A stretch of DNA of 64,000 bases. It comes from Qipengyuania vulgaris (GTDB lineage: Bacteria; Pseudomonadota; Alphaproteobacteria; Sphingomonadales; Sphingomonadaceae). The position numbers and the translations under genes are program-made. How positions within the stretch are numbered: position 1 is the stretch's first letter; each line of letters begins with the position of its first letter. The stretch spans positions 310,001-374,000 of the forward strand of contig CCSI01000001.1 of assembly GCA_000756795.1 (NCBI GenBank). Direction: 5' to 3'. Under the pieces are notes generated by a model. It was not told the origin of the DNA. It made no database searches and saw only the letters and a list, made by a program, of their open reading frames with translations. Shown here one piece after another: positions 1-9,438 of this stretch.

Positions 1-438
1 AAGGCGAATGCGGCGGGCCTGCTGCCCGACCCCTTTTTCGCCTGCAATGCCGACAGCATCTGGCTCGACGGGCCGCGCAACGCCTTTGCCGATTTGTCGC
101 ACGCCTGGGACCCTGAGCGGATGGACGCGCTGCTGCTGCTCGTCACCCATGCCCGCGCGCGCAATTTCGACGGGACGGGGGATTTCTACATGGACGGCGC
201 AGGGCGGCTGACGCGCAAGAAGCCCGACCGCATCGCGCCCTTCATTTATACCGGTATCCAGCTGGTTTCGCACCGGCTTTTGCGCGAGCCGCCGGAAGGC
301 AAATTCTCGACCAATATCCTGTGGGACCGCGCCATCGAGGAAGACCGCCTGTTCGGTGTCGCCTTCACCGGCATGTGGTACGAAGTCGGCACACCGCAGC
401 ACATCCGCCCGACCGAGGAGGCGTTGACGGGTGGCTGA
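1..438 (+). CDS. Nucleotidyltransferase family protein, C-terminal part (5' end outside window)
   Basis: The open frame runs from base 1 to a TGA at 436-438 and lacks its N terminus. The visible 145 residues contain the late part of a nucleotidyl-transferase fold like MurU or mannose-1-phosphate guanylyltransferase: FFACNADSIW (the nucleotide/metal-site region with N-A-D), IAPFIYTGIQLVS and a terminal WYEVGTPQHI. Known family members transfer NMP to a sugar phosphate. The next gene begins 8 bases before the stop, so the two are probably co-transcribed; this gene ahead of addB-addA is a common alphaproteobacterial order. The substrate cannot be decided from this fragment. Confidence 0.85.
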   Translation, partial: KANAAGLLPDPFFACNADSIWLDGPRNAFADLSHAWDPERMDALLLLVTHARARNFDGTGDFYMDGAGRLTRKKPDRIAPFIYTGIQLVSHRLLREPPEGKFSTNILWDRAIEEDRLFGVAFTGMWYEVGTPQHIRPTEEALTGG

Positions 439-3400
439 CGCAAGGGGCGGGCCGCAAGTCTATTCCATCGCCGCGCACCGGGGCTTTGCCGATGCGCTCG
501 TCGCGGGGCTGGTGCCGCGCTACTCGGACGGCGAACTGGGGCTGGCGCGGCTGACGCTGCTGCTGCCCAGCGCGCGTGCCCGGCGCACCGTTTCCGAAGC
601 CTTCATCCGCCACGCAGGCGAAGAGGGGCGTGCAGGCCTGCTGATGCCGCGCATGGCGGTGGTGGGGGACCTCGACCTCGACGAAGCGCTAGGCCCGCTG
701 CTGGACCCGCTGGGTGCGAGCGACATCAAGCCCGCCATCGATCCCCAGCGCCGAATGTTCGCGCTCGCCCGGCTGATTGCCAAGGAGATGGGCGACGACG
801 CGCCCAAGGGAGCGACCTTGCTACGCCTCGCGCGCGAAACCGGCGCTACGATGGACCGGCTGCTGGTGGAGGATGTCGGGCCGGAGCAATTGCTCGACGA
901 GAAGGTGGTCGACATCTTCCCCGACCTTTCGGCGCATTGGCAGGACAGCATCCGCCTCTTCGCCAATGTGCAGGTGAAATGGCTGGCGTGGCTGGGCGAG
1001 AATGGTGTGCTCGATGCCGCCGCGCGTCGCAACCGCCTTTTCGACAAGGCCAGCGAGGCATGGAAGGCTAACCCGCCCGCAACGCCAATTGTGGCAGCCG
1101 GTGTCACCAGCGCCGCGCCCGCGCTCGCCAAGCTGCTGCGCGTTGTGAGCGAACTGCCGCAAGGTGCGGTAATCCTGCCCGATTTCGACCTGACCATGGA
1201 TGATGCGGTATGGGAAGAATTGGGCCGCGCAGGCGCTGCCCCGACACCGCAGGACACGGCATTCGCGCGCGACGACGCGGTGACGCATCCGCAGTATCAC
1301 CTGAAGCTGCTGCTCAACCGCATGGGCGTGGGGCGCGGCGAAGTGCAGCCGTGGCATCGCAAGGGCATGACCGCCGCTCCGCCCGAGCGCAGCCATGCCA
1401 TTTCGGCACTCTTCCTGCCGCCCGAAGCGAGCAAGGTGTGGGTCGACCTCCCGCCCGAAAAACGCCGCCTGTCAGGCGTGCGCATCATGGAGGCGGCCAA
1501 TCCGGAAGAGGAAGCGCAGGCGATTGCGCTGCTCGTGCGGGAGGCGCTGGCCGAGCCCGAACGCCGCGTGGCGATAGTCACGCCCGACCGACCGCTGGCG
1601 CGACGCGTGGTGCATCATTTGGAACGCTGGAACATCGTGGCCGACGATTCCGCCGGCCGCCCGCTGTCGCAAACCGCTGCGGGGCGGGCGTTCCTGCTTG
1701 CCGCCGAGGTGATGGCCGAAGGGGCGAGGGCGGTACCGCTGATGGCGCTGCTCGGCCATCCGCTGGTCGATGGCGGGATGGAGCGCGGTGTCTGGCTGAG
1801 GCGTCTGCGGCGGCTGGAGCGCGAATTGCGCGGCCCGCGGCTTGCTCCGGGTCTCGAACCGGCGCGCGGCGAGATTGCCGAACTGGCGAAGAAACGCCCC
1901 GAAATGGCCGAATGGTGGGCCATCGCCGAGGCGCAACTGCTCCCGCTGATCGAAATCGACCGCGACAATCCGGCAGAGCTTGCGGGCCTCATCGACACGC
2001 TCGCGGCCTCGGCCGAAGCGCTGTGCGGCGAGAAATTGTGGGCGCAGGAAGACGGGCGCACGCTGGCAGGGTTCGTCGAGGAATTCCGCCTGCACGCCCG
2101 CGAGGCTGGCTTCATCGTCGCCCCGCGCGATGTGGCACAGGTACTCGCCGACGCGATGGAGGAGCGTGCGGTGCGCCCGCCCTATGGCGGCCATGCGCGG
2201 GTGCAGGTGCTCGGCCTCCTCGAAGCGCGCATGAACCGTGCGGACCTCGTCATTTGCGCTGGTCTCAATGAAGGCGTGTGGCCTGCACGCGGGAGCGTCG
2301 ATGCGCTGCTCGCCCCGCCGGTGCTGCGCGCGCTCGGCGTGCCGGGCGGAGATTTCCGCATCGGCCTTTCCGCCCATGACCTTGCCGGCGCGCTTGGTGC
2401 GCCCGAAGTGGTCCTCAGCCGCAGCGAGCGTGACGAGGGCGGCCCTGCCATTCCAAGCCGCTTCCTGCTGCGCGTGCAGGCGCTGCTCGGCGAGCTGCTG
2501 CCGCGTTACGAGGACCACGACACAATCGCTCTCGCCCGCGCCATGACCCGCGCCGAGGCCGCGCCCGAATATCCTCGCCCGATGCCCAAGCCCTCAGCCG
2601 AGCAGCGCAACGTCGACATCTCGGCCACCGCACTCGACCGGCTGTTGGGCGATTCCTACCAGTTCTTTGCGCAGAAGATCATGGGCCTGTCCGATCTCGA
2701 CGCGCTCGATGCCGATCCCAACCCGCTGTGGCAGGGCAATGTGGCGCACGAAATCCTTGAACGCTGGCACAAAGCGAAGAAGGACGACCCGGCGGCGCGT
2801 ATAGCCCCGATCATGGAGCAGGTGCTGGACGAGGAAAATGCCGACGCGCTCATCCGGGGGCTGTGGCAGCCGCGCTTGCAGAAGGCGCTCGAATGGATTG
2901 AGGAGACAGTCTCGGGCTACAGCGACCGCGAGGTGGTGGCGGTCGAGGCCAAGGGTTCGATGCATTTCGACGATGTCTTCGTCCACGGCCGCGCCGACCG
3001 GATCGACCGGTTTGCCGACGGCGCGCTGGGCATCATCGACTACAAAACTGGGAAACCGCCTACCAAGGCCATGGTCGAGCAGGGCTTCGCGCTCCAGCTC
3101 GGCATTCTCGGGCTGATTGCAAAGCATGGTGGATTCGAGGGGCTCTCGGGCGAGCCGGGCGCCTATGAATATTGGTCGCTGGGTCGCGCCAAGGACGATA
3201 ATCCGCATGGCTTCGGCTATGTCGAGGTGCCGCTCAAACTGACCGACCGGCAGCAGGGCCTGTTGCCCGAGGACTTCCTGCCGACCACCCGAGAGAAACT
3301 CGGCGAGGCCATTGGCAAATACATCAAGGGTGACGCCCCGTTTACCGCGCGCGAGAACCCGAACTATCCGGCCTATGACACTTACGACCAGCTGATGCGG

Positions 3401-3448
3401 CTCGAGGAATGGCTTCCGCGCCAGGCGGACGAGGAGGACGGGGCATGA
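431..3448 (+). CDS. addB: Double-strand break repair protein AddB
   Basis: Inactivated-helicase plus nuclease subunit of the AddAB complex, which resects double-strand breaks for RecA-dependent repair. The 1005-residue length fits alphaproteobacterial AddB. A PDDEXK nuclease domain sits at the C terminus, with GRADRIDRF followed by GIIDYKTGKPP near residue 870 giving the catalytic D...D-x-K residues. No cysteine cluster is visible around this nuclease, unlike the iron-sulphur AddB of Bacillus. It starts with GTG overlapping the upstream gene by 8 bases, and its TGA overlaps the addA ATG (ATGA), indicating translational coupling. Confidence 0.93.
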   Translation: MADARGGPQVYSIAAHRGFADALVAGLVPRYSDGELGLARLTLLLPSARARRTVSEAFIRHAGEEGRAGLLMPRMAVVGDLDLDEALGPLLDPLGASDIKPAIDPQRRMFALARLIAKEMGDDAPKGATLLRLARETGATMDRLLVEDVGPEQLLDEKVVDIFPDLSAHWQDSIRLFANVQVKWLAWLGENGVLDAAARRNRLFDKASEAWKANPPATPIVAAGVTSAAPALAKLLRVVSELPQGAVILPDFDLTMDDAVWEELGRAGAAPTPQDTAFARDDAVTHPQYHLKLLLNRMGVGRGEVQPWHRKGMTAAPPERSHAISALFLPPEASKVWVDLPPEKRRLSGVRIMEAANPEEEAQAIALLVREALAEPERRVAIVTPDRPLARRVVHHLERWNIVADDSAGRPLSQTAAGRAFLLAAEVMAEGARAVPLMALLGHPLVDGGMERGVWLRRLRRLERELRGPRLAPGLEPARGEIAELAKKRPEMAEWWAIAEAQLLPLIEIDRDNPAELAGLIDTLAASAEALCGEKLWAQEDGRTLAGFVEEFRLHAREAGFIVAPRDVAQVLADAMEERAVRPPYGGHARVQVLGLLEARMNRADLVICAGLNEGVWPARGSVDALLAPPVLRALGVPGGDFRIGLSAHDLAGALGAPEVVLSRSERDEGGPAIPSRFLLRVQALLGELLPRYEDHDTIALARAMTRAEAAPEYPRPMPKPSAEQRNVDISATALDRLLGDSYQFFAQKIMGLSDLDALDADPNPLWQGNVAHEILERWHKAKKDDPAARIAPIMEQVLDEENADALIRGLWQPRLQKALEWIEETVSGYSDREVVAVEAKGSMHFDDVFVHGRADRIDRFADGALGIIDYKTGKPPTKAMVEQGFALQLGILGLIAKHGGFEGLSGEPGAYEYWSLGRAKDDNPHGFGYVEVPLKLTDRQQGLLPEDFLPTTREKLGEAIGKYIKGDAPFTARENPNYPAYDTYDQLMRLEEWLPRQADEEDGA

Positions 3449-6400
3449 GCGGCAAGGTCTATCCTCTCAAGGGCGCGCAGGCGGACAGCGTCAATCCGCT
3501 GGAAAGCGTGTGGCTCTCGGCCAGCGCGGGGACGGGCAAGACGCAGGTGCTCTCCGCGCGCGTGCTGCGGCTGTTGCTGCAACCGGGTGCCGACCCCTCG
3601 CAAATCCTCTGCCTCACCTTCACCAAAGCGGGTGCGGCGGAGATGGCGGTGCGCGTCAATGCGGTGCTCGCGCGCTGGGTTCGGATGGATTCGGCGAAGC
3701 TTGCGCAGGAGCTGGGCCACCTCGGCGCGCCCATCGACCCCGACACGCAGGCCCGCGCTCGCTCGCTCTTCGCCCGCGTCCTCGACTGCCCGGGCGGCGG
3801 CCTGCGCATCGATACCATCCACGCCTTCGCGCAATACCTCCTCGCCGCCTTCCCGAGCGAGGCGGGCGTTTTGCCCGGCAGCCAGCCGATGGAAGACCGC
3901 GACCGCGACCTCCTGAGCCGCGATGTCCTGTCTGAGCTCCTTTCCGAAGACGACCCGCACATCCGTGAGGCGGTGGCCGAAATGAGCCGCCGCAAGGGAG
4001 CGGACGCAGTGCTCGGCTGGCTGATGCGCTGCGCCCGCCACAAGGAATTGTGGGACCAGCCCGGCTGGCAGAAGGGCCTCGACCAGCCGGTTCGGCGCCT
4101 GCTGGGCATTCCGGTCGATGCAGACGAGGGCTGGGTGGCAGAGGCTTGTTCTGACAGGCATTTCCCGGTCGATACCTTGCGCGCCATGCTCCCCGCTTTC
4201 GATGGGTGGAATACCAAGGGCGCGGAAACCAGCAGGGGCTTCATCCAGCATTGGCTGGCGCTGGAGCCCGAGGCGCGCCTTGCCGAGCTCGACGGTTTCC
4301 GCCAGCGAAATTGCATCCTCAAGAAAGATGGCGACCCGACGTCGATGAAGGGTGCCGAAAAGAACGATCCGTCCTTCGCTGACAAGCAGCAGGTAATAGC
4401 CGATGCAGTCCGAGAGGTCGCCGAACGCGCCGCATTGCTCGACCTCGCCGCTTTCCTCGCCCCTCAACTCGAAGCAGGCCGTGCCTTTGCCAAGCGCTGG
4501 GAGGAGGCAAAAGCCCGCGAAGGTCTCGTCGATTTCGACGACCTCATCCACCGCGCCGCGCGGCTCCTGTCCTCCAGCCAGATGGCCGACTGGATCCGCT
4601 ACAAGCTCGACCGCAGCTTCGACCACATCCTCGTCGACGAGGCGCAGGATACGAATAAGGCGCAATGGGCCATCGTAAAGGCGCTGACCGACGACTATTT
4701 CGACGGGCTGGGCGCGCGCGGCACCGCCATCCGCACCATTTTCACCGTGGGCGATTACAAGCAGGCTATCTTCGGCTTCCAGGGCACGAGCCCCGAGAAC
4801 TTCCGCGAGGCGCGCGATTATTTCCGCGAAAAGATGGACCGCGCCGCCAAGGCTGCCGAAGAGGCGCGCGCCAATGCCAATGCCGGACGGCTGGAGGAAT
4901 ACGACCTCGGCCGGAGCTACCGGACCAACCAGACCGTGCTCGGCTTCGTCGACCGCGCGATGGAGGGTATCGGCCATGAAGGCTTCGGCCTCGAAGAACC
5001 GTCCCCGCCGCACAAGGGCGCCGACGCTCCCGGCCTCGTCACGCTGTGGAAGGAAATCCGCATTACCGAAGGCGGGGATGATGCGGACGAGGAGAAGGGC
5101 TGGCTCGCGCGGCACGACCGGCTGCTGGCCGACCGCATTGCGCGGCAGGCTGCCGAATGGCTCGACCCCAAGGGCGACGGCTTCACGCTGGTAAAGGGCG
5201 ACAAGCCCCGCCGAGCCACGGCGGGCGATATCATGGTGCTGGTGCAGAAACGCCGCGAACTCGCCTCGCTAATCGTCGCGCGGCTTTATGCGCATGGCGT
5301 GCCGGTGGCGGGTGTCGACCGGCTCAGACTCGGCAATCCGCTGGCGGTGAAGGACCTCATGGCCGCCATCCGCTTTGCAGCGCAGCCACTCGATGACCTC
5401 ACTCTGGCAAACCTGCTCGTCTCGCCGCTCATCGGCTGGAGCCAGGACGATTTGCTCGTCTTCGGATACCGCGACAAGGGCATCCGCCTGTGGGAGCACT
5501 TGCGCAAATCGGACCAGCCCAAGGTCGCCGCGACCGTCCACGCTTTGCGCGAAATCCTGCGCCGCGCCGATTACGACAGCCCGCAGCAATTGCTCCATTG
5601 GATACTCGTCGGCCCGATGGATGGCCGCCGCAAGCTGGTCGCGCGGCTGGGGCGCGAGGCCAACGACCCCGTCGACGAATTGCTCAACGCCGCTAACGCC
5701 TATGCCAGCGCGCATGTCGCCAGCCTGCAGGGTTTCATCCGCTGGTTCGACGCAGGCGATGGCGAGCTGAAACGCGAAGCGGGCGAGGGCGGCGACCAGG
5801 TTCGCGTGATGACCGTGCATGGCTCGAAAGGCTTGCAGGCCCCCATCGTCATCCTTGCCGATGCGGCCATCCGCCCCGATGCCTCGGGCGAATTGACGCT
5901 GGAGGAAACGCCGCTCGGCTCAGACGAGAGTAATATCGTCCCGTTGCCCGCGCTGACCAAGGACGAGAAGGTCGGTCCGGTTCGCGCGGTCGAGGATGTG
6001 AACGCGGTCCGCTCGATGCAGGAACACTGGCGGCTGCTTTACGTCGCCATGACCCGCGCGGAAGAGGCGCTGTTCGTCGGCGGCTCGCTGGGTCCGCGCG
6101 ATGCGAAGAACGGCCCGCATGAGGATAGCTGGTATGCCAGGCTGGCCGCGCTGTTCGAAGCGGACGAAGCGCTGGAAGACCCTATCTGGGGTGCGCGCTG
6201 GGAGGTGGGCGAGCGCGCTCCTGCCGTGCCCTTCGCGGGCAAGTCCGAACTCGCCCCCGCCATCGACCTGCCCGATTGGGCGAAACAGCCTGTTGGGCCC
6301 GAACCGCGCCCACCGCGCCCGCTCGCGCCTTCGGGGCTTGGCGAGGTCGAGGGCAGCGACCCGCCTCTTCCGCCCGAAGTCGCTGCAGGAGCCGCGCGTC

Positions 6401-6927
6401 GCGGTGTCCTCATCCATGCGCTGCTGGAACGCCTGCCCGATGTGCCGGAGGGTGAGCGCGATGAGCGCGCGAAGGCTTGGCTCGCCCAGCAAGCTTCGGA
6501 CCTGCCGCAAGACGAACGCGACGAAATGCTCGCCCGCGCGCTGCTGGTTCTCGCGGAGCCGGGTTTCGCCGACATCTTCGGTGCGCAAGCGCTCGCCGAA
6601 ATACCGCTCGCCGCAACGGTCGAAGGGCAGGTCGTCATGGGCACGGCCGACCGCCTGCTGATCACGCCCGAGAAAGTAACCGTGGTCGACTTCAAGACCG
6701 CGCGTCGTCCGCCTACTTCGCTCGATGGCATCCCCGACAGCACCTTGCGCCAGATGGCGGCCTATGTCGCTGCTTTGCAGGCCATCTACCCGGGGCGCGA
6801 AGTGGAGGCTGCGGTGCTCTATACCCAGACGCCGCAGCTCATCGCCTTGCCGCCTGCCAAACTCGTAACCTACAAGGCCGCGTTTGCGAAAGGGCAGGAA
6901 AGCTTTGCCCTGCCGCCTGTTGAGTAA
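3445..6927 (+). CDS. addA: Double-strand break repair helicase AddA
   Basis: UvrD/Rep-type superfamily 1 helicase with a C-terminal nuclease, partner of AddB. I chose the ATG at 3445, which forms an ATGA overlap with addB; an in-frame ATG 36 bases upstream lies inside addB and is less likely. The 1160-residue product has Walker A SASAGTGKT at residues 25-33, Walker B ILVDEAQDT near 395, a helicase motif VMTVHGSKGLQAPIV, MTRAEEALFV late in the helicase part, and a PDDEXK motif VTVVDFKTARRPP around 1080. Together with AddB it replaces RecBCD in this lineage. Confidence 0.95.
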   Translation: MSGKVYPLKGAQADSVNPLESVWLSASAGTGKTQVLSARVLRLLLQPGADPSQILCLTFTKAGAAEMAVRVNAVLARWVRMDSAKLAQELGHLGAPIDPDTQARARSLFARVLDCPGGGLRIDTIHAFAQYLLAAFPSEAGVLPGSQPMEDRDRDLLSRDVLSELLSEDDPHIREAVAEMSRRKGADAVLGWLMRCARHKELWDQPGWQKGLDQPVRRLLGIPVDADEGWVAEACSDRHFPVDTLRAMLPAFDGWNTKGAETSRGFIQHWLALEPEARLAELDGFRQRNCILKKDGDPTSMKGAEKNDPSFADKQQVIADAVREVAERAALLDLAAFLAPQLEAGRAFAKRWEEAKAREGLVDFDDLIHRAARLLSSSQMADWIRYKLDRSFDHILVDEAQDTNKAQWAIVKALTDDYFDGLGARGTAIRTIFTVGDYKQAIFGFQGTSPENFREARDYFREKMDRAAKAAEEARANANAGRLEEYDLGRSYRTNQTVLGFVDRAMEGIGHEGFGLEEPSPPHKGADAPGLVTLWKEIRITEGGDDADEEKGWLARHDRLLADRIARQAAEWLDPKGDGFTLVKGDKPRRATAGDIMVLVQKRRELASLIVARLYAHGVPVAGVDRLRLGNPLAVKDLMAAIRFAAQPLDDLTLANLLVSPLIGWSQDDLLVFGYRDKGIRLWEHLRKSDQPKVAATVHALREILRRADYDSPQQLLHWILVGPMDGRRKLVARLGREANDPVDELLNAANAYASAHVASLQGFIRWFDAGDGELKREAGEGGDQVRVMTVHGSKGLQAPIVILADAAIRPDASGELTLEETPLGSDESNIVPLPALTKDEKVGPVRAVEDVNAVRSMQEHWRLLYVAMTRAEEALFVGGSLGPRDAKNGPHEDSWYARLAALFEADEALEDPIWGARWEVGERAPAVPFAGKSELAPAIDLPDWAKQPVGPEPRPPRPLAPSGLGEVEGSDPPLPPEVAAGAARRGVLIHALLERLPDVPEGERDERAKAWLAQQASDLPQDERDEMLARALLVLAEPGFADIFGAQALAEIPLAATVEGQVVMGTADRLLITPEKVTVVDFKTARRPPTSLDGIPDSTLRQMAAYVAALQAIYPGREVEAAVLYTQTPQLIALPPAKLVTYKAAFAKGQESFALPPVE

Positions 6928-6981
6928 TTGGACGCGCCGCCCATATGGAGCGGCAAGAAACACGAATTCAGGAGTATTCCC

Positions 6982-7302
6982 ATGGCCACCATCAACGTCA
7001 CCGACGAAGGTTTCCAGAAAGACGTTCTCGACAGCGACAAGCCCGTCCTCGTGGATTTCTGGGCCGAGTGGTGCGGGCCTTGCAAGATGATTGCCCCGGC
7101 GCTCGAGGAACTCAGCGACGAACTCGGCGACAAGGTAACCATCGCCAAGATGGATATCATGGAAAACACCGGCGTTCCCGGCGCGATGGGCGTCCAGTCG
7201 ATCCCTTATCTCGTCCTGTTCAAGAATGGCGAGCCGGCAGCGCAGATGCGCGGCGCTGCGCCCAAGGGCCAGCTCAAGCAGTGGCTCGAAGGCGAACTGT
7301 AA
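6982..7302 (+). CDS. trxA: Thioredoxin
   Basis: Small cytoplasmic dithiol oxidoreductase of 106 residues. The active site WCGPC is at residues 30-34 and the cis-proline loop QSIPYLVLF follows, both standard for TrxA. The ATG at 6982 is preceded by AGGAG with 6-bp spacing (6970-6974); an upstream in-frame start at 6928 would add an unsupported N-terminal tail. It lies 54 bases after addA in the same direction, the usual alphaproteobacterial neighbourhood, so it may be read from the same transcript as well as its own promoter. Confidence 0.96.
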   Translation: MATINVTDEGFQKDVLDSDKPVLVDFWAEWCGPCKMIAPALEELSDELGDKVTIAKMDIMENTGVPGAMGVQSIPYLVLFKNGEPAAQMRGAAPKGQLKQWLEGEL

Positions 7303-7327
7303 CGCAACTTTCGGAAAATATTCGATT

Positions 7328-7366
7328 GCATTGCTGCGGTAAACTTGTGCTGCGCCGCAGCAATGC
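7328..7366. promoter_or_regulatory. 12-bp perfect inverted repeat between trxA and the LysR gene
   Basis: GCATTGCTGCGG (7328-7339) and CCGCAGCAATGC (7355-7366) are perfect complements around a 15-base centre. No T-run follows, so a rho-independent terminator for trxA is unlikely. The position, 17 bases before the regulator's ATG, fits an operator for autoregulation, but an mRNA hairpin is equally possible. Confidence 0.5.
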
Positions 7367-7382
7367 CTAGAGGGGCGGGACC

Positions 7383-8171
7383 ATGAAGCGCACGCATCTG
7401 CCTTTGAACGCCTTGCGCGTATATGACGCTGCGGCCCGTCACCTGAGCTTCACCCGCGCGGCGGACGAGCTTGCGGTGACGCCCGCTGCCGTCGGCCAGC
7501 AAATTCGCGCGCTGGAAGACCATCTCGGCACCGTCCTGTTCCGCCGCACCAGCAAGGGGCTGGAGCTGACGCAGGAAGGCGCGGCGGGTCTCGATGCGCT
7601 GCGCGAAGGGTTCCTGAAGTTCGAGGAAAGCGTCTCCGCCATGCAGGCGGGGCAGGCTTCGGACAGCTATACCATCGCCTGCCCGCGCGAATTCTACGCC
7701 CAGTGGCTCGCGCCGCGGCTGGCCGAATTTTCCAAGGAAAATCCCGACATCAAATTCGCCTTCGTGGCGGACGAGAATGCCGATTTCACCGAGGCCAACC
7801 TCGATTGCGCCATCAGGCTGGTCGACGGTCCCGGCGATTTGCAGGGCGTCGAACTGGCCGCCGCGCGCCGCGTGACGGTGGCGGCTCCGGGCGCTCCCGA
7901 CCGTTGGATCGACTGGGGCCTGCCGCTGCAGGACGGCGTACAGGCGCATGTGACCGTCAGCAATGCGGGACAGGCGCTGTCGGGCGCGATGGCGGGGCTG
8001 GGCAAGGCGATCCTCCCGGAACTGCTCGCCAAGGAAGCCATCGAAGCTGGCCGCCTCGAAGTGCTCGACGGGCCGGAAACCGGTACGCGCGCCTACTGGC
8101 TCGTCGCCCCTACGCCGCAATGGCGCACCAAGAAGGTCAAGGCGCTCGTAGCATTTCTGAGCGGTGAGTGA
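7383..8171 (+). CDS. LysR-family transcriptional regulator, GcvA-like
   Basis: A 262-residue DNA-binding regulator. The N-terminal winged HTH (about residues 5-65) has the GcvA-type sequence LPLNALRVYDAAARHLSF and AVGQQIRALEDHLGTVLFRR. A type 2 periplasmic-binding-like effector domain follows from about residue 90. A purine-rich GAGGGGCGGGACC precedes the ATG. The last 8 bases overlap the next GTG start, so it is probably co-transcribed with the GNAT gene. Its target is unknown; no metabolic gene is divergently arranged. Confidence 0.9.
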   Translation: MKRTHLPLNALRVYDAAARHLSFTRAADELAVTPAAVGQQIRALEDHLGTVLFRRTSKGLELTQEGAAGLDALREGFLKFEESVSAMQAGQASDSYTIACPREFYAQWLAPRLAEFSKENPDIKFAFVADENADFTEANLDCAIRLVDGPGDLQGVELAAARRVTVAAPGAPDRWIDWGLPLQDGVQAHVTVSNAGQALSGAMAGLGKAILPELLAKEAIEAGRLEVLDGPETGTRAYWLVAPTPQWRTKKVKALVAFLSGE

Positions 8172-8694
8172 GGTAACCACCCTTAGCACCGACCGCTTCA
8201 CACTCCGCCCCATGCGGCGCGAGGATGCAGCCGCGTTGTTTCCGACACTCTCGGACGAGGCGCAATGCCTCTATCTGTCGCGACCCGTGTTCGAATCCGA
8301 GGAAGAGCTATGGGGCTGGCTCGCCGACCCGACGTGGAACGGGCGCACCTGGATTGCCGAAGATGGTGAGGGCAGGGTGGCCGGACGCTTCGTAGCCGTT
8401 CCTGCGCATGAGGAAGGCATCGAGGAAGTGGGCTACATCACTTGTATGGACCGGCAGGGCGAGGGCGTGGCGCGCGAATGCACCGCCGCATTGCTCCGCC
8501 ATCTGTTCGATACCGGCACGCGCAAGATCATCGCCGAGGTGGATATGCGCAACACCCCATCCATCCGCCTCCTCGAACGCTTGGGCTTCACCCGCGAGGC
8601 TCTGTTCCGCGAGCATGAGACGACCCACGCCGGGCTGTGCGATGTGGCTGTCTACGGACTGCTGAAACCTAAATCGTCACGAGCTTCAGCTTGA
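8164..8694 (+). CDS. GNAT-family N-acetyltransferase, RimJ/RimL type
   Basis: A 176-residue acetyltransferase. The opening LSTDRFTLRPMRREDAAALF is the classic Acetyltransf_3 start. The acetyl-CoA-binding region is around GEGVARECTAALLRHLF, and ARKIIAEVDMRNTPSIRLLERLGF-type helix sequence (read in two parts as IIAEVDMRN and SIRLLERLGFTREA) is typical of RimJ/RimL-like enzymes. The start is a GTG inside the end of the LysR gene. The substrate is unknown. Its last 26 bases overlap the convergent luxR gene. Confidence 0.88.
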   Translation: MSEVTTLSTDRFTLRPMRREDAAALFPTLSDEAQCLYLSRPVFESEEELWGWLADPTWNGRTWIAEDGEGRVAGRFVAVPAHEEGIEEVGYITCMDRQGEGVARECTAALLRHLFDTGTRKIIAEVDMRNTPSIRLLERLGFTREALFREHETTHAGLCDVAVYGLLKPKSSRASA

Positions 8695-9412
8695 GCGCCT
8701 TCACCGTCGCGCCGACACGGTCGCTCGTCCCCAGCTTGGCGTAGATGCGTTTCACATAGGTGCTCACCGTCTCGGGCGATATCCCGAGCAGCTGGGCGAT
8801 GACCGTGTTCGACTTGCCATGCGCGATAAGCTCGAGGACCTGCCGCTCACGCTGCGAGAGCGAGACATCGCCATCCTCTATGTTCACCAGCTGGCACACG
8901 CGGTCGTGACCGATGCGGCCCACCATGGTGAGCGCCACGACCTGTTCCTCGCTCGGAGTATGGTCCGCGGGGAAGCCGAAGGCGCCGTAGGCGTCGCGGT
9001 TGGCCGGGCCGAACAGCGGCACGCCGAAGCCGTTGGTGATGCCATGCTGGCGCAGGGCGCGCACGAATTCGGCGACCTCCTCGGTCTGCTCGACATCCTC
9101 CAGCGCCTCTTCCCACGAGATCGTGTGGCCTGCGCGCATCACCGTGTCGGGGATTGGGTCGATACGGCGGAAATCTGCGCTTTTGTAAAGGTCCAGCCAC
9201 TCGACCGAATAGCCCTCGGCCCTGATCGCGGTGGCCTCGCTCACCTGCGAGGCGAAGACGGGGGTGAAGTGGTAGCTGAACTTATCCGCCCCGAAATGCG
9301 CGCAGGCCCGCCGAACGTTCTCCCACAGGGAAGTCAGGCAGGGGCTGGTGGCAATATCGAGGAATACCCGCTCCATGCCCCCACCATATACGTCAATCGA
9401 TGGCACGGCCAT
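8669..9412 (-). CDS. LuxR-family regulator with autoinducer-binding domain (LuxR solo)
   Basis: A 247-residue quorum-sensing-type regulator. Counting from the ATG at 9412, the N-terminal domain carries W72, Y76, D85, P86, W100 and G128, with exactly the spacing of TraR W57, Y61, D70, P71, W85 and G113, the residues that define acyl-homoserine-lactone binding. The C-terminal HTH has LSQRERQVLELIAHGKSN and ISPETVSTYVKRIYAKL. An alternative ATG at 9376 has a better purine-rich stretch ahead and would remove 12 residues. No luxI-type synthase is in the window, so it would respond to a signal made elsewhere or by neighbours. Confidence 0.93.
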   Translation of the reverse strand: MAVPSIDVYGGGMERVFLDIATSPCLTSLWENVRRACAHFGADKFSYHFTPVFASQVSEATAIRAEGYSVEWLDLYKSADFRRIDPIPDTVMRAGHTISWEEALEDVEQTEEVAEFVRALRQHGITNGFGVPLFGPANRDAYGAFGFPADHTPSEEQVVALTMVGRIGHDRVCQLVNIEDGDVSLSQRERQVLELIAHGKSNTVIAQLLGISPETVSTYVKRIYAKLGTSDRVGATVKALKLKLVTI

Positions 9413-9438
9413 TGTAAGTAGTCGCCAGTCACAATTGG

